This document shows, piece by piece, positions 8,419-15,446 of a DNA stretch of 64,000 nt. The notes under the pieces are model-generated. The model worked only from the letters and a program-made list of their open reading frames with translations. It ran no database searches and had not been told where the DNA came from. The translations under genes and the position numbers were made by a program. The stretch covers positions 168,814 to 232,813 of the forward strand of contig NZ_QVAI01000013.1 in NCBI RefSeq assembly GCF_003427025.1. Reading direction: 5' to 3'. How positions within the stretch are numbered: the stretch's first letter is position 1; each line of letters opens with the position of its first letter. The stretch comes from Jiangella endophytica. GTDB taxonomy: Bacteria > Actinomycetota > Actinomycetes > Jiangellales > Jiangellaceae.

Positions 8419-8978
8419 GGGTTCACCTCCGCGACCTTCGCGGCCGCCTCGGACAGCTCCGACGTGGCCACCGGGCGGCCGTGGTCGGTGAAATGGGTGG
8501 GCGGGACGACGACGAAGACGGCCGACGCGGTGAGGCTGACCGGGCCGTCGGGGGCGTTCTCGCGGCCGACGGCGGACATGAAGATCTTCCGGCCCTCGGC
8601 GCGGTCGACCGCGGCGCCGATGTGCAGCGTCGTGCCGACCGGGACGGGACGCCGGTAGCTGGTCTCCAGGTGGCCGGTGACCGCGGGCTTGCCGATCAGC
8701 CAGATCAGCGAGCCGAGCACCTCGTCGAAGGCCAGCGACAGGATGCCGCCGTGGGCGAGGCCGGGCGCGCCCTGGTGGTCGTCGGTGACGGTGAACGTGC
8801 CGGCCACGGTGAGGCCCTCACCGGCGACGACGGTGACGTGCAGCCCCGTCGGGTGGTCCGGGCCGCAACCGACGCACATGCGGTAGTGCGAGGCGATGGT
8901 GCTGCCCGGTGCCGGCGCGTCGGGATGCCGCTCGATCGCGTCGTGCGGACGCGACTCCCCGTGCTGCCGTTCAGTCAC
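8415..8978 (-). CDS. PaaI/hotdog-fold thioesterase family protein
   Basis: A 187-residue hotdog-fold protein, probably an acyl-CoA thioesterase of the PaaI/THEM4 type. The core has [14 protein letters not shown], the signature loop and helix in which the aspartate or glutamate activates the attacking water, followed by the strand [11 protein letters not shown]. An upstream [12 protein letters not shown] segment with paired cysteines is typical of the actinobacterial subgroup. I choose the GTG at 8978 because a TAGGGT hexamer ends eight bases before it; longer readings run into the divergent promoter region. It is first in the minus-strand run thioesterase-dut-DUF3710. The substrate is unknown. 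Confidence 0.85.
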   Translation of the reverse strand: MTERQHGESRPHDAIERHPDAPAPGSTIASHYRMCVGCGPDHPTGLHVTVVAGEGLTVAGTFTVTDDHQGAPGLAHGGILSLAFDEVLGSLIWLIGKPAVTGHLETSYRRPVPVGTTLHIGAAVDRAEGRKIFMSAVGRENAPDGPVSLTASAVFVVVPPTHFTDHGRPVATSELSEAAAKVAEVNP

Positions 8979-8986
8979 GATCGACG

Positions 8987-8992
8987 ACCCTA
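8987..8992 (-). promoter_or_regulatory. -10 element of a leaderless promoter (thioesterase-dut operon)
   Basis: TAGGGT on the minus strand lies eight bases before the GTG at 8978. No ribosome-binding site is visible in between. Confidence 0.55.
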
Positions 8993-9073
8993 CCCGTTCG
9001 GCTCCGCGATCCGTGACACCCTGAACACTGGGCCCGCGGGGTCCACCTCCACGGTGCGTGGCAGTCTGCTGCA

Positions 9074-9532
9074 ATGACCCATTACCGCGAACGCCTGGTG
9101 GCACCGGTCCGATGGTGGCTGCTGCTGGCGGGCCTGGCCGCGTCGGCCTGGCTGGTCTACGACCAGGTCTACGGACCGAGGGTGTCGCTGCCGGTGGCCG
9201 GCGCCGTGTTCGCGCTGGGCGCCGTGGCGCTGCTGCTCTACGGCCGGCTGGCGATCACCGTCGGTGACGACGGCGTCAGCGTGGGGCGGGCCCGGCTGCC
9301 GCTGACGGCGACCGGCGCGGCCGAGGCGCTCACCGGGGAGGAGGCCCGGGCGGCCCGTGGCCCCGGCCTCGACCGCCGCGCCTACGTGGCGATCCGCGGA
9401 TACGTGCCGGGGGTGGTGCGTATCAGAGTCGACGACGACGCCGACCCCACTCCCTACTGGCTGGTGTCGACGCGCCGCCCCGAGCGGCTCGTGGCCGAAC
9501 TCGAGGCGGCGCGTCACACGACCGGCCGGTGA
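9074..9532 (+). CDS. DUF3093 membrane protein
   Basis: A 152-residue protein of the DUF3093 family, unique to actinobacteria. Two adjacent transmembrane helices (about residues 14-32 and 40-58, the PH-like domain anchor arrangement) are followed by a cytosolic beta-rich domain containing VAIRGYVPGVVRI and YWLVSTRRPERL. The function is unknown; the topology resembles membrane-anchored PH-like domains. The ATG at 9074 lies six bases after CAGTCT, a weak -10-like hexamer, and there is no Shine-Dalgarno sequence. It is transcribed divergently from the thioesterase-dut operon and converges on the DUF4193 gene. It corresponds to Rv2698. Confidence 0.85.
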   Translation: MTHYRERLVAPVRWWLLLAGLAASAWLVYDQVYGPRVSLPVAGAVFALGAVALLLYGRLAITVGDDGVSVGRARLPLTATGAAEALTGEEARAARGPGLDRRAYVAIRGYVPGVVRIRVDDDADPTPYWLVSTRRPERLVAELEAARHTTGR

Positions 9533-9592
9533 GGGGAAGACGTCGGTCGCCGACCGCGGGGTCTGGCGCCGGTCTTCGATGAAGGGGCGGGC

Positions 9593-9892
9593 TCAGGCCG
9601 CGCAGTCGCGGCAGATGAGCATCCCGTCCTTCTCCTTCGCCAGCTGGCTGCGGTGGTGCACCAGGAAGCACTGCGAGCAGGTGAACTCGTCAGCCTGCCG
9701 CGGCAGCACTCGGACTGCCAGCTCCTCGTTCGAGAGGTCCGCTCCGGGAAGCTCCATGGACTCGTTCAGGTCGGACTCGTCGACGTCGACGATGCCCGAC
9801 GACTTGTCCATGCGCCGGTTCTTCAGTTCCTCCAGCGAGTCCTCGGACAGATCCTCGTCGGTCTTGCGTGGCGCGTCGTAGTCGGTTGCCAT
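9593..9892 (-). CDS. DUF4193 zinc-ribbon-like protein
   Basis: A 99-residue acidic protein of the DUF4193 family. The first 60 residues are strongly acidic (aspartate, glutamate, serine). The C-terminus has two CxxC pairs (CSQC and CRDC, about 20 residues apart), which fit a single zinc ribbon. The resemblance to small RNA-polymerase-binding or RbpA-like proteins is suggestive, but no function is established. The ATG at 9892 follows GGGGGAA with suitable spacing; a longer reading upstream is rejected because the family begins with MATDYD. It corresponds to Rv2699c. Confidence 0.9.
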   Translation of the reverse strand: MATDYDAPRKTDEDLSEDSLEELKNRRMDKSSGIVDVDESDLNESMELPGADLSNEELAVRVLPRQADEFTCSQCFLVHHRSQLAKEKDGMLICRDCAA

Positions 9893-10163
9893 TGATCTAT
9901 TCCCCCTCACTGGGCGCGTCGTGATGCAGGTGGCCGGGCCGGTTTGGACACCGTGCCCCTCCGTAACGCACGACGGCCCGCGGTTGTGCCCGCTCCGAGC
10001 GGGAGATTCTGCCTGATGCGGTACCCCGTTGGCACGGCACCCCACCCTGTGGGAATTCGTGTCGTCCTCTGGACCGACGGATCACACCGTTCTCGGGGAC
10101 GAGGGATGTCACCATTCCAGGCGAGAGGCTGTCAACGGATCGTCCTGTTCTGAGAGGAAGCGC

Positions 10164-11102
10164 ATGCTCGAACTCGACCGGCTGTCGCGCCGCTACGGGG
10201 ACGTCGTGGCCCTCGACGATCTCTCGTTCACGGTCCGACCAGGGCAGATGTACGGTTTCGTCGGCACCAACGGCGCCGGTAAGACCACCGCCATGCGCAT
10301 CGTCCTGGGGGTTCTCGAGCCCGACAGCGGCGAGGTCCGCTGGAACGGCACCCCGCTCGACCAGGACATCCGGCGTGAGTTCGGTTACATGCCGGAGGAG
10401 CGCGGCCTGTACCCGAAGATGCAGGTGCACGAGCATCTGGTCTATCTCGCGCGGCTGCACGGTGTGGCAGGCATCACAGCCGGCAAGGCCGCATCGGACC
10501 TGTTGGAGGCGCTCGCTCTGAGCGAACGTGCGTCAGATCGCATCGAATCGCTCTCACTCGGAAACCAGCAGCGGGTGCAGCTGGCCGCCGCGCTCGTGCA
10601 CGATCCCACCGTCATGGTCCTCGACGAGCCCTTCAGCGGCCTCGACCCCATGGGCGTCGACTCCATGGCTGCCGTGCTGCGCGCCCGAGTCGACGCCGGC
10701 GCCGCCGTGGTGTTCTCCAGCCACCAGCTGGAGCTGGTCGAGCGGCTGTGCGACGCGGTCGGCATCATCCGGGCCGGTCACCTGGTCGCCGACGGCACCG
10801 TCGACGAGCTGCGCGGCACCGCCGCCAACCGCTACCGGCTGGAGATCGGCGCGCCGCCCGGCTGGACGGCGTCGCTGGCGGCCGCGCTGCCCGGCCTCAC
10901 GGTCGTCGAGAACGGCCAGCGCAGCGCCGTGGTGGAGCTGCCGCCGTCGACCGGCGACCAGACCCTGCTCGACGCCGCCCGCGCGTTGGGCCCCGTCCAC
11001 CAGTTCACCCCGGTGCGCCCGACGCTGGCCGACCTGTTCCGTTCCGTCGTCGCCGAGCCGGCCGCCGCGCCGGCCGGGCCCGAGAAGGTCGAGGTCGCCT
11101 GA
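10164..11102 (+). CDS. ABC transporter ATP-binding protein (NatA-like)
   Basis: A 312-residue ATPase subunit of an ABC-2-type exporter. The Walker A motif GTNGAGKT is at residues 34-41, the signature LSLGNQQ at 130-136 (glutamine-rich variant of LSGGQ), and Walker B VMVLDEP at 150-156, followed by a D-loop and the H-loop SSHQ. The C-terminal 90 residues form the DUF4162-type extension found in NatA/BcrA proteins. GAGAGGAAG lies just before the ATG. The stop overlaps the permease start (TGATG), so the two are coupled. The substrate (sodium, drug or lipid) cannot be read from the sequence. This pair takes the place that cei occupies in mycobacteria. Confidence 0.95.
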   Translation: MLELDRLSRRYGDVVALDDLSFTVRPGQMYGFVGTNGAGKTTAMRIVLGVLEPDSGEVRWNGTPLDQDIRREFGYMPEERGLYPKMQVHEHLVYLARLHGVAGITAGKAASDLLEALALSERASDRIESLSLGNQQRVQLAAALVHDPTVMVLDEPFSGLDPMGVDSMAAVLRARVDAGAAVVFSSHQLELVERLCDAVGIIRAGHLVADGTVDELRGTAANRYRLEIGAPPGWTASLAAALPGLTVVENGQRSAVVELPPSTGDQTLLDAARALGPVHQFTPVRPTLADLFRSVVAEPAAAPAGPEKVEVA

Positions 11103-12298
11103 TGTCGCGCCCACTGTCGTTCCGCGAGGCCGCCACGCTCGTCGCGAGGCGCGAGTTCGGCCAGCGGATCCGGGAACGGTCGTTCTTCATCTCGCTGCTC
11201 ATCACGCTGGGCATCATCGCGGTGGTCGTCCTGCTCCCCCGGTTCACCGACTTCGGCACCGGCAGCTACGACGTCGCGCTGGTCGGCGAGCCGTCCGGCC
11301 TGCAGGAGGCCGTCTCGCGGCAGGCCACGGTCGCCGACGTGGAGGTGAGCTTCCGGCCGGTGTCCGACGCCGACGAGGCCGAGCAGGCCGTCCGCGACGG
11401 CGACATCGACGCCTACCTCGACGGCGACACCGTCGTCGTCGACCAGTCGCTCGACAGCTCCCTGCGCGCCGTCCTCGAGAACGCGTACAGCCAGGTCGAG
11501 GGTGCTCGGGCGCTGGAATCGGCCGGCATCGACCCTGACGAGGTGTCTGCCGCGCTGACGTCGGCGACCCTCCAGACCGTCACGCTCGATCCCGACGCCG
11601 ACGAGCGCGAGACCCGCGGCGGCATCGCGTTCTTCGGCACCATCGTGCTGTTCGGCCAGCTCATCACCTACTCGATGTGGGTCGCCATGGGCGTCGTCGA
11701 AGAGAAGTCGAGCCGGGTGGTCGAGGTGATCCTCGCCACGATCCCGGCGCGGGCCCTGCTGGCCGGGAAGGTCGTCGGCATCGGGCTGCTGGGGCTGGTG
11801 CAGCTGGCGCTGATCGGCGGGCTGGGGCTGGTGCTCGCGTCGGCGTTGGGCGCACTGGAGCTCAGCGGGCCGATGATCACACCGGTCCTGACGGCGCTCG
11901 GCTGGTTCGTCCTCGGCTTCGCCGCCTATGCGTCGCTGTCGGCGGCGGCCGCGGCCCGCATCTCGCGGCAGGAGGATCTGCAGAACGTCACCACGCCGGT
12001 GAACACGCTGATGATGGTGTCGTACTTCGGGGCGTTCTACGTGTTCCTCAACCAGGACGCCGCCTTCGCCGGCGTCCTGAGCGTCGTGCCGCCGTTCAGC
12101 GCACTGATCATGCCGCTGCGGATGGCCAGCGGCGACGCCGCGGCCTGGGAGGTCGGGCTGGCGCTGGCCCTGATGGTCGGGTTGATCGCGGTGCTGGTGG
12201 TGCTGGCGGCGCGCATCTACGAAGGAGCGGTGCTCCGGATGGGCGCCAAGGTGTCGCTGAAGGACGCGTGGGCCGCTCGGCGGCGCGTGAGTTCCTAG
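11102..12298 (+). CDS. ABC-2 family transporter permease (NatB-like)
   Basis: A 398-residue membrane subunit partnering the preceding ATPase. One transmembrane helix sits near residues 29-48. It is followed by an extracytoplasmic domain of about 140 residues and then five or six helices between about residues 180 and 385, the layout of NatB and related ABC-2 permeases with a large external loop. The motif VVEEKSSRVVEVI just after the second helix is characteristic of this family, and it lies in the cytoplasmic coupling region. Start and stop are unambiguous. After the stop the sequence enters a gene-free repeat region, so this ends the operon. Confidence 0.92.
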   Translation: MSRPLSFREAATLVARREFGQRIRERSFFISLLITLGIIAVVVLLPRFTDFGTGSYDVALVGEPSGLQEAVSRQATVADVEVSFRPVSDADEAEQAVRDGDIDAYLDGDTVVVDQSLDSSLRAVLENAYSQVEGARALESAGIDPDEVSAALTSATLQTVTLDPDADERETRGGIAFFGTIVLFGQLITYSMWVAMGVVEEKSSRVVEVILATIPARALLAGKVVGIGLLGLVQLALIGGLGLVLASALGALELSGPMITPVLTALGWFVLGFAAYASLSAAAAARISRQEDLQNVTTPVNTLMMVSYFGAFYVFLNQDAAFAGVLSVVPPFSALIMPLRMASGDAAAWEVGLALALMVGLIAVLVVLAARIYEGAVLRMGAKVSLKDAWAARRRVSS

Positions 12299-12507
12299 GC
12301 TTCGCCGCCGCCGGGGGCTGGCCGTGTGGCGCGTGGCGTGCTCGCGTGGGCCCGACGTATCCGCGCAGGCCGAGCCCGCGATTCGGCGGCTTCCGGCGTA
12401 CGCGCGTGGGCCTGACGTCGCTCCTGTGTCGCCGCGTCGGTCCGGTGTACCCGTGGGCAGACGGACCTGGTTGGGCCCGCGTACCGTGCGCCGGGCACCG
12501 TACCGTC

Positions 12508-12653
12508 GCCGTCCCCCTGCTGCCCATTCTCTGAGCCGCGCAACCGCGCCTCGAGCGGACTGAATGGCACTTCGCGCGACGATGACCGCTTGACCCACGA
12601 CTCGGCGGTCCAAGAACTGGCAGCTCTCTGGGGGACGGGGCGAGTCTGGGCAC
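12508..12653 (+). repeat. Dispersed intergenic block, copy A
   Basis: A 146-bp block, nearly collinear with the 150 bp at 24538-24687 (roughly 85% identical by eye). It begins GCCGTCCCCCTGCTGCCCAT and ends GACGGGGCGAGTCTGGGCAC. It has no coding capacity. The same block lies in reverse orientation at 13261-13395 and partly at 37915-37985. Confidence 0.8.
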
Positions 12654-12670
12654 GCCTGCACCCCCGCAAT

Positions 12671-12770
12671 CGTCGTCCCGGTCCGGCGCGAGGGCCGTCC
12701 CGACGCACGGTCGCCCGTCGTCTCGATCCGGACCGCCGCGAGGGCCGTCCCGACGCACGGTCGCCCGCAG
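12671..12770. repeat. 50-bp tandem repeat, two units
   Basis: Two 50-bp units, 12671-12720 and 12721-12770. The 30 bases from GCGAGGGCCGTCCCGACGCA onward are identical in both. A degenerate third unit starts at 12771 and runs into the 46-bp array. Confidence 0.85.
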
Positions 12771-12780
12771 TCCCGATCCG

Positions 12781-12877
12781 GCGTGAACGGTCGCCCCGGT
12801 CAGCCGCCGGCCGCTGCCCCGGTCCGGCGTGAACGGTCGCCCCGGTCAGCCGCCGGCCGCTGCCCCGGTCCGGCGTG
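12781..12877. repeat. 46-bp tandem repeat, two identical units plus a start of a third
   Basis: Units at 12781-12826 and 12827-12872 are identical base for base. A third begins at 12873 (GCGTG) and is lost within a few bases. Perfect identity in non-coding DNA suggests recent slippage or unequal crossing over. Confidence 0.92.
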
Positions 12878-12879
12878 GC

Positions 12880-12907
12880 CTGTGGACAGCGAAGATCATC
12901 CACGATC
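12880..12907 (+). repeat. TGTGGA/TCCAC box, copy A
   Basis: A 28-bp box with GTGGA and TCCAC in inverted orientation, with GATCATC between. Close copies are at 24787-24814, 37852-37877 (reverse) and 56745-56772. It lies directly before the hairpin at 12920. Confidence 0.65.
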
Positions 12908-12919
12908 ACGTGCATCACG

Positions 12920-12973
12920 AGGCGTTCTCCCGCTTCACCAGGAATGCACGCCTGGTAGAGCGGGAGAACGCCT
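12920..12973. repeat. Perfect nested hairpin element
   Basis: Outer arms of 15 bp (AGGCGTTCTCCCGCT at 12920-12934 and its exact complement at 12959-12973) enclose a smaller inverted repeat, ACCAGG (12937-12942) and CCTGGT (12951-12956). Relatives occur at 22136-22189, 24826-24863, 37657-37698 and 37783-37840, so this is a repeat family and not a lone terminator. Confidence 0.85.
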
Positions 12974-13057
12974 GGTGATGGCCACCGAATCACCGCGAAA
13001 TCTCACCACGTGGACACCCACGCCACCCCACCGACGCACACCGACCCACGTCGACGG

Positions 13058-13180
13058 CCAGGACCGTCCCCGATAGCCAGGACCGTCCCCGACCGCCAGG
13101 ACCGTCCCCGACCGCCAGGACCGTCCCCGACACCCCGGACCGTCCCCGACACCCCGGACCGTCCCCGACACCCCGGACCA
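13058..13180. repeat. 19-bp tandem repeat, six units plus a partial
   Basis: Six 19-bp units run from 13058 to 13171, followed by a partial unit. All share the core GGACCGTCCCCGA. The first four begin CCA and the later ones CCC, so the array has two subtypes laid end to end. There are no spacers, so it is not a CRISPR. Confidence 0.93.
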
Positions 13181-13260
13181 CGGCCACCGACATCGAGGAC
13201 AACTCCGGTCATCGACGAACGGTGCACCGTGCACAGCGGGCTGTGCCCGCGTTTCCCCCG

Positions 13261-13395
13261 CCCCTGATAGCAGCCAGTTCTGAGACCGCGGGACCGCGGG
13301 GCCGCGGGTCAAGCGGTCATCGCCGGCGCGAAGCGCCCAACAGTCCGATTGAGGCGCGCGTTCGCGGCTTGAAGAATGGGCAGCAGGGGGACGGC
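13261..13395 (-). repeat. Dispersed intergenic block, copy B (inverted)
   Basis: The reverse complement of this segment aligns end to end with copy A. Together A and B form inverted repeats of about 140 bp bounding an 888-bp segment that holds the tandem arrays and the hairpin. Copy B has an extra CCGCGG-rich insertion near 13290-13309. Confidence 0.75.
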
Positions 13396-13451
13396 CCACT
13401 CGCGATCCCCGGCCAACTGCCGACAGCGGCACACGGCAGGGCGACGGCGGC

Positions 13452-14255
13452 CTAGTCGCGATCAGCTCCAAGACGTTCGAGCAGCGCCGTCAGCTCGGCC
13501 GCCACTCCGGGCGTCGCCGCCATCGCCAGGTCGTTCCCGGCCGGTGCGCCGCGCAGGCCACCCACGACCGCGCCGGCTTCGGCGGCGATCAGGCCGCCCG
13601 CGGCGAGGTCCCACGGGTTCAGCCCGCGCTCGTAGTACGCGTCCAGCCGGCCGGTGGCCACCGCGCAGAGGTCCAGCGCCGCCGCGCCTGCCCGCCGGAT
13701 GTCGCGTACGGCCGGCACGACCTCGAGCAGCACCGCCGCCTGCCGCGCCCGCCGCACCGCGTCGTAGCCGAAACCGGTCCCGACCAGCGCCAACGACAGC
13801 GACGCACAGGCTGACACGCGCACCTGGCGCCCGTCCAGCCAGGCACCACCGCCGGCCACGGCGGTCCAGGTCTCGCCGCTGGCCGGGTTGTGCACCACAC
13901 CCGCCCGCACGACGCCGTCGATCTGGGCGGCGATGGAGACCGCGTACTGCGGGATCCCGTAGAGGTAGTTGACGGTGCCGTCGATCGGGTCGACCACCCA
14001 GTCGACTCCGGAGGAGCCGATGACGGAGCCGTCCTCCTCGCCCAGGAAGCCGTCGTCGGGGCGGGTGGCGAACAGCCGCGACCGGATCAGCGCCTCGGCG
14101 GCGGTGTCGGACTCCGTCACGACGTCGGTGGGCGTCGACTTGGTGCCGGCGACGGCCATGCGCTCCACCGCCTCGCGCTTGTCGCGGACGAGGTCACCGG
14201 CCTCGCGGGCGGTCTTCTCGGCCAGGACGAGCAGGTCGGCGGGGTCGGCCGTCAC
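13452..14255 (-). CDS. suhB: Inositol monophosphatase family protein
   Basis: A 267-residue Mg2+-dependent phosphomonoesterase of the inositol monophosphatase/SuhB superfamily. The metal-binding motifs are all present: GEEDG near residue 73, DPIDGTVN near residue 90, and the C-terminal NPWDLAAG. It probably dephosphorylates myo-inositol 1-phosphate, the precursor of inositol lipids and mycothiol in actinobacteria; other sugar phosphates are possible. The GTG at 14255 is preceded by GGAGG with seven-base spacing. It ends 56 bp from copy B of the repeat and follows the ferrochelatase gene by 23 bp, so the two are probably co-transcribed. The position relative to the dut block resembles suhB (Rv2701c). 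Confidence 0.92.
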   Translation of the reverse strand: MTADPADLLVLAEKTAREAGDLVRDKREAVERMAVAGTKSTPTDVVTESDTAAEALIRSRLFATRPDDGFLGEEDGSVIGSSGVDWVVDPIDGTVNYLYGIPQYAVSIAAQIDGVVRAGVVHNPASGETWTAVAGGGAWLDGRQVRVSACASLSLALVGTGFGYDAVRRARQAAVLLEVVPAVRDIRRAGAAALDLCAVATGRLDAYYERGLNPWDLAAGGLIAAEAGAVVGGLRGAPAGNDLAMAATPGVAAELTALLERLGADRD

Positions 14256-14278
14256 AGGGGATCCTCCAGCGGGGGACG

Positions 14279-15379
14279 TCACGGATAAGGGGGCGAGTCG
14301 ACGCCGCACAGGGCGGGGCGGTCTTCCCGCAGGTTGGGACAGCAGCCGCCCGGGCACACGTCGGAGGCCGGGCCGGGGGCGCCGATGCTGGCCCGGACGA
14401 CGGACTCGCCGCGCTCGCCGGCGGCCCGCTCGAGCAGCAGGTCGATGACGGTGTCGACGAAGTCGGGGTGGGTGCCGGCGGTGGCCGCCCGGGCCGCCGC
14501 GATGCCCAGTTCCTTCGCCGTCGCCAGCGCCTCGGTGTCGAGGTCGTACGCGACCTCCATGTGATCGGACAGGAACCCGATGGGCGCCAGCACCACCGAT
14601 TCGACGCCCTGCTCCGCCAAGGCCGCCAGGTGGTCGTTGACGTCCGGCTCCAGCCACGGCATGGACGGCGGCCCGCTGCGCGAGCAGTACACGAGGTCGT
14701 GCTCGCGCTCGACCCCGGTCCGCGCGGCCACCTGGGCGCTGACGGCGGACGCGACGGCGAGGTGCTGCGCGACGTACGCGCCCCCCGCCGGGCCGGAGGT
14801 CTCGGCCATGGTGTCCGGAATGGAGTGCGTCACGTAGACGATGCGCGCGGAGTCCGCGACCGAGCGGGGCAGGTCGCCCAGCGCGCCCACGACGCCGTCG
14901 GCGTTGGCCGTGACGAAGCCGGGGTGGTCGAAGGAGTGCCGCAGCCGGTCGATGCGCGGCGCGCCCGGCCCGACCTTCTGGACCGCGCGCCACAGGTCCT
15001 CGCGGTACTGCCGGCAGCCGGAGTAGGAGTCGTACGCGCTGGTGATGAACGCGGCGACCCGCTGGACGCCGTCGTCGCGCATGCGAGCCAGCTCGTCGGC
15101 GAGGTAGGGGTCCCAGTTGCGGTTGCCCCAGTAGACCGGCAGCGAGATCTTCCGCTCGGCCAGCTCGTGCTCGAGGTTCGCGATCAGCGCGCGGTTCTGG
15201 TCGTTGATGGGGCTGCGCCCGCCGAACAGGCGGTAGTGCTCGCCGACCTCTTCCAGCCGCTCACGCGGGATGCCCTTGCCGCGGGTGACGTTCTCGAGGA
15301 ACGGGATGACGTCGTCCTGCCCCTCCGGACCGCCGAAGGAGACGACCAGAAGGGCGTCGTACGGATCGGTGATGCTCAC
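14279..15379 (-). CDS. hemH: Ferrochelatase (coproporphyrin III ferrochelatase type)
   Basis: Inserts Fe2+ into a porphyrin late in haem synthesis. In actinobacteria the substrate is coproporphyrin III and the enzyme is now also called CpfC. The 366 residues include VVSFGGPEGQDDVIPFL at the N-terminus, the substrate-loop region around GCRQYRE, and near the C-terminus the cysteines CPGGCCPN...LCG. These match the [2Fe-2S] cluster ligands of actinobacterial ferrochelatases. I choose the GTG at 15379 instead of the ATG at 15382 because TAGGCT ends six bases before it, which predicts a leaderless message; the difference is one residue. The inositol phosphatase gene follows. Confidence 0.96.
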   Translation of the reverse strand: MSITDPYDALLVVSFGGPEGQDDVIPFLENVTRGKGIPRERLEEVGEHYRLFGGRSPINDQNRALIANLEHELAERKISLPVYWGNRNWDPYLADELARMRDDGVQRVAAFITSAYDSYSGCRQYREDLWRAVQKVGPGAPRIDRLRHSFDHPGFVTANADGVVGALGDLPRSVADSARIVYVTHSIPDTMAETSGPAGGAYVAQHLAVASAVSAQVAARTGVEREHDLVYCSRSGPPSMPWLEPDVNDHLAALAEQGVESVVLAPIGFLSDHMEVAYDLDTEALATAKELGIAAARAATAGTHPDFVDTVIDLLLERAAGERGESVVRASIGAPGPASDVCPGGCCPNLREDRPALCGVDSPPYP

Positions 15380-15385
15380 CATGAA

Positions 15386-15391
15386 AGCCTA
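15386..15391 (-). promoter_or_regulatory. -10 element of a leaderless promoter (ferrochelatase)
   Basis: TAGGCT on the minus strand, six bases before the GTG at 15379. The divergent oxidase gene starts about 60 bp away. Confidence 0.6.
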
Positions 15392-15446
15392 AGGCCTCGC
15401 GGCCGACCGCCAGGTCCCGGCCGCGTCGAGGCCCACAAGGGAAGGG

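Larger units (their letters stand above)
12299..13451. other. Gene-free repeat-rich region of 1.15 kb
   Basis: No credible gene lies here. Every open frame is a GC-driven artefact running through tandem repeats. In order it holds: degenerate direct repeats containing GCGTGGGCCCGACGT (about 12342 and 12402); copy A of the dispersed block (12508-12653); a 50-bp tandem pair; a 46-bp tandem pair; the TGTGGA box; a perfect nested hairpin; a 19-bp tandem array; and copy B of the dispersed block in inverted orientation (13261-13395). Confidence 0.85.

Noticed and set aside
9893..10163. A small gene or riboswitch upstream of the ABC exporter
   Set aside because: The 271-bp gap has only short hairpins and scattered open frames. 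No conserved riboswitch core was recognisable.
13058..13180. The 19-bp array considered as a CRISPR
   Set aside because: Units follow each other directly with no unique spacers, and there are no cas genes.
12295..13471. Several open frames of 60-230 codons across the repeat region
   Set aside because: They run through tandem repeats and both orientations of the dispersed block, lack ribosome sites and have no recognisable domain.
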